Shown: piece by piece, positions 62,401-64,000 of the stretch
How the letters are laid out: the number at the start of each line of letters is the position of its first letter
Position numbering within the stretch: the stretch's first letter is position 1
NCBI RefSeq assembly: GCF_001894885.1
Contig: NZ_BCXB01000023.1
Location: forward strand, 26,944-90,943
DNA: 64,000 bases
Direction: 5' to 3'
DNA from: Rhodococcus marinonascens NBRC 14363
Lineage (GTDB): Bacteria > Actinomycetota > Actinomycetes > Mycobacteriales > Mycobacteriaceae
The notes under the pieces: model-generated
The model's database searches: none
The model's input: the letters and a program-made list of their open reading frames with translations, nothing else
What the model was told of the DNA's origin: nothing
Program-made: the position numbers and the translations under genes

Positions 62401-62752
62401 GTCGCGCCCGCGCGAGATCGACCTGTTCGGCTGTAAGGGTGAGCCGGTAGCCTGCGGTCCCGGACTCGAGGACGCCGTACGGCAGAACCGCACGCAGCCG
62501 CGATATCTGGGTGTGTAGGGCGTTCGCCGGCGACTTGGGTGGCTCCTCACCCCACACATCCTCGACGAGGGCTGCGACGCTACGCCTGCGTCCGGGCCGT
62601 CGCGCGAGCGCGACCAGCAGACTCCGGGCCCGGGCTCCGGCCAGCGGCACCAGGGCACCGTCCCTGCGAGTGGCGACGTCGCCAAGCACAGCCACCTCGA
62701 CGGGCAGCCGCGTCGATGCAGGGATGTCGGGGACGCTCGTCACAGGCTGCAC
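59435..62752 (-). CDS. SARP/AfsR-like transcriptional regulator (BTAD, NB-ARC, TPR)
   Basis: A 1105-residue regulator. Residues ~15-105 form an OmpR-like winged helix (EVAVLGDVATRRDGALVPLA, LHTQISRLRAVLP); ~105-255 the bacterial transcriptional activation domain (AGEQHADGDHLGAIETVQLA, EALEVFAGLRDRLADRLGTD); ~290-560 an ATPase module with Walker A GPGGTGKT and a Walker B-like LLILDNCEH; and the rest TPR-like helices. It is an ATP-dependent activator of the AfsR type. It is convergent with drrAB and the most likely controller of the heptamer repeats upstream of drrA. Confidence 0.9.
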   Translation of the reverse strand: MQPVTSVPDIPASTRLPVEVAVLGDVATRRDGALVPLAGARARSLLVALARRPGRRRSVAALVEDVWGEEPPKSPANALHTQISRLRAVLPYGVLESGTAGYRLTLTAEQVDLARARQLARAAGEQHADGDHLGAIETVQLAGALWRGEPGADLSDGDLARELVSEAASYRDALAATELTALFALGEFERALPKARAVADAAPLDEGAHAVLMECLRGGDRSNEALEVFAGLRDRLADRLGTDPSPRLVDLNAAILRGGAEPALRAVRDDVSATRAYEPGMLPNVIGLRAAPNRLFGRTGDLAALESLLECSRVVTVLGPGGTGKTRVVHALGARMAGRMPVVLVELASLRSGEDLMAAISSTLGLSENGLTPGALTGARIHDSPQRLRDALSAAPTLLILDNCEHLIDDVAEVVSDLIGASDQLTVLATSRSPMSITSEAVYPLPPLAIGDETSPAAELFRARALAVRPSARLDPAEVTQLCRTLDGLPLAIELAAARVRTMSVEEINARLVDRFALLRSRDRTSPARHRTLRAVIEWSWNLLEESERAALRRLCRFPSGFTLDAATALAQWDGVDDVADALEGLANQSMLSVVEPAEGTDSVGLRYHMLETVLEFGEEQLLMGANSSEAEEVQRRTVRWAEQLSQEAVRDFFAGKQISVARLVRAEHDNLRVVLRHALAERQVRTALTVFPVLGGVWAGCGAPSEVSAWAPRLLDLDGSTLSPDEVPGDHLAISYVLAAMNGTMNGNVRTMALARTRLRRLLAARPDISEQLRIAAALILTPAAGRGLARLLATAVRSDDPDARILALVARSSVRENNGDLHGSESDAKRALTLTAEPDSWHHALLSQHLGRLCAQSGRYAEAIAHYRRSAEGLWKLHLYDESLQVRGFMVAALVGGGQIAQARAELARLRPAHRGGLVHADDPHNQASLAMTTAEADLAAGFVDRGLAEYRRAAACAGDLALAVGVYPYEVIVAAAAIDAHVLAGRIELIADLADRLPSVAVVRLGPGGYPDLPQTGAVACAVGAVDIVTGRDPGRGLRLLALATRVAARQDCPSMRLDRHLTRARTLLGGAGVATALTSVERTPRAAAHREILDILAGLDS

Positions 62753-62791
62753 AGGCAGCCAGCCTATTGGACCGGCAGACCGCGGACACCC

Positions 62792-62833
62792 GATTCGGTG
62801 TGGGTGCGGCCACTGGATTCAGTGCGGGTGAGG
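62792..62833. repeat. Imperfect 18-bp direct repeat upstream of the SARP gene
   Basis: GATTCGGTGTGGGTGCGG (62792) and GATTCAGTGCGGGTGAGG (62816) match at 15 of 18 positions with a 24-bp period, 40 bp upstream of the regulator start. Could be an operator or chance. Confidence 0.35.
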
Positions 62834-63030
62834 ATCGAGGCGAGGAACGGCCATGGCAACTACCGCGGATGGCACCCCCAACGGGGGCGGGGCGACCCTA
62901 CGCGAGCACCCACTGCGCTGCCGCCCGCTTCGCGTCCGAAGTTGCTGCGCTCGGGCACATGTCATGACGGCGACTCCAGCGAGCTCTCACGGGGCAATCG
63001 TGGGCTCGCGGTCGTCCCCAGAGGCCCGTG

Positions 63031-63654
63031 TCACTCCGCCGTCTTGCTACCCAGACCGGAGAACATGATGCTCACCGCGGTCTCGGACACCTGTTCGAAC
63101 GACGCCTGGCCGAGTTGCAGCTGAGTCGCCTTCCATCGCAAGGCGACGATGCCGTCCATCATCGCCCAGAGTGCGACGGCAACCTGCGTCGGATCGGAGG
63201 GAAGCGCCATGTCGCCCGACTGCCAGGCGTCGCGCAGCAGTTGCGCGAGCCGCGCGACCTCCTTGCGCTGCAACTCACCGAGCCGCTCGCGGGCGTCGTC
63301 GTCCACCGGGTTGGCCAGAAGCTGGAACTCGCTCGGATGCTCGGACGCGAAGGTCATGTAGGCCGCCGCGATGGCCCCGGCCCGTTCCCGGGGAGTCCCC
63401 TGGGTGTCGAAGGCGTCACCGAGGAGTTGGCTGCATTCCTCCATCGCCTGCTCTCCGACGGCAAGCAACAATTGCGATCGCCGACCGACGCGGTTGTAGA
63501 TCGTCTGCACGGACATGTCGACCATGTCCGCGACAGCCTCGACCTGGACCGCTTCGATTCCGCCGTCGGCCAGGATCTGCCGGGCAGCACCGATGATCGC
63601 CGACCGGCTTGCCTCCGACCGTTGCCGACGACGATCTCCCGAGCGCAATTGCAT
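63031..63654 (-). CDS. TetR-family transcriptional regulator
   Basis: A 207-residue TetR repressor. The N-terminal HTH (ASRSAIIGAARQILADGGIE, VEAVADMVDMSVQTIYNRVG) is followed by an all-helical ligand domain with a TetR_C pattern (ALWAMMDGIVALRWKATQLQ). The target is not known; the small membrane protein gene lies 48 bp upstream on the same strand and the SARP gene is downstream. No cognate palindrome was found. Confidence 0.88.
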   Translation of the reverse strand: MQLRSGDRRRQRSEASRSAIIGAARQILADGGIEAVQVEAVADMVDMSVQTIYNRVGRRSQLLLAVGEQAMEECSQLLGDAFDTQGTPRERAGAIAAAYMTFASEHPSEFQLLANPVDDDARERLGELQRKEVARLAQLLRDAWQSGDMALPSDPTQVAVALWAMMDGIVALRWKATQLQLGQASFEQVSETAVSIMFSGLGSKTAE

Positions 63655-63702
63655 CAGGCCATCCTACGAACCGGCATCGCAATATCCCCGCCGGACTCCG
63701 AG

Positions 63703-63957
63703 CTAGGAGTGTCGGGCGAAGGCCGCTCCGACGGCCCCGGCCAGGGACACACCGAGTACCAGCAGCGCGATCACCACGGGTGCCGCGCCGACATGGCCGG
63801 CGAGGGCGAAGATGTTCAGGACGACGAACAAGACCGCGGCCACACACGCGACCGCAGCCAGCGCCACAGGAGCCCTGTTCTGCTTTCGGTCGATTGGGCG
63901 CTGGTGAGCTGGTGCGTCGGCTACCGCGGGTTCCAGGAACATCGTTGAATAACTCAT
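63703..63957 (-). CDS. Small membrane protein
   Basis: An 84-residue protein with a ~30-residue soluble N-terminus and two hydrophobic segments (APVALAAVACVAAVLFVVLN and AAPVVIALLVLGVSLAGAVG) joined by a short loop, so a likely two-helix inner-membrane hairpin. No family is recognised. It precedes the TetR gene on the same strand by 48 bp and may be in its operon. The last ~40 bp of the window are its AT-rich upstream region. Confidence 0.6.
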   Translation of the reverse strand: MSYSTMFLEPAVADAPAHQRPIDRKQNRAPVALAAVACVAAVLFVVLNIFALAGHVGAAPVVIALLVLGVSLAGAVGAAFARHS

Positions 63958-64000
63958 ACCCCAACTATATGGAAGCGGATCTAATTATGTAAGCGCCTCC

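Noticed and set aside
60746..62518. Plus-strand open frame (590 codons)
   Set aside because: Antisense to the SARP-like regulator, which has clear domains; the antisense product is Arg/Gln/Gly-rich with no motif.
62853..63068. Small plus-strand gene with GAGGAAC before an ATG
   Set aside because: The ribosome site is attractive, but the product has no recognisable fold and runs into the 3' end of the TetR gene; perhaps the start of a lost gene.

Overview
The window is high-GC actinobacterial DNA, most likely from Rhodococcus or a close mycolate-producing relative (Nocardiaceae). The evidence is the mycolate dehydratase pair hadA-hadB beside secE and nusG, a complete mce lipid-import operon headed by an mkl/MlaF-type ATPase, mycobacterial-type menaquinone genes (menJ, menG, menD, menC, menB), an IdeR/DtxR-type iron box, and many GTG starts with ATGA/GTGA stop-start overlaps. 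The species cannot be fixed from the sequence alone.

Positions 1-9,300: a tightly coupled minus-strand operon (TIGR03084 protein, AtuA-like protein, acyl-CoA dehydrogenase, acyl-CoA carboxylase beta and alpha chains) looks like a catabolic route for branched or isoprenoid acids. It diverges from an SDR gene, an enoyl-CoA hydratase remnant and an EamA exporter. An Rv1264-like adenylate cyclase follows. Positions 9,500-16,950: a MarR-DHA2 exporter pair, a heavily decayed ferredoxin/ferredoxin-NADP reductase (fprB) pseudogene, an acyl-ACP thioesterase, and small accessory genes including a hydrolase-DUF1272-membrane protein run and a SixA phosphatase.

Positions 17,000-44,420 form the conserved core, mostly minus strand. 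In order of transcription these are tRNA-Tyr, tRNA-Thr, tRNA-Met, rpmG-hadA-hadB, tRNA-Trp, secE-nusG-rplK-rplA, rplJ-rplL with leader and attenuator, and finally rpoB-rpoC. Between rplL and rpoB sit a deleted TnpB element and an eleven-gene operon: mkl, yrbEA, yrbEB, mceA-F and two Mce-associated proteins. The region upstream of rpoB carries a seven-copy 16-bp tandem repeat. Strong hairpin terminators follow rpoC, rplL, rplA and tRNA-Tyr.

Positions 44,600-57,050: yajQ, a SnoaL-like protein and htpX, then isoprenoid quinone genes (polyprenyl diphosphate synthase, menJ, menG, a DUF3592 protein, menD, menC, menB). menC is preceded by a hotdog thioesterase that is a candidate for the DHNA-CoA hydrolase step. 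An IdeR box lies in front of a siderophore-interacting protein. Positions 57,050-64,000: a decayed acyltransferase fragment, a DrrA/DrrB-type ABC exporter and a convergent 1105-residue SARP/AfsR-like regulator. Four heptamers at exact 11-bp spacing lie just upstream of drrA and look like that regulator's binding site. A TetR regulator and a small membrane protein end the window.
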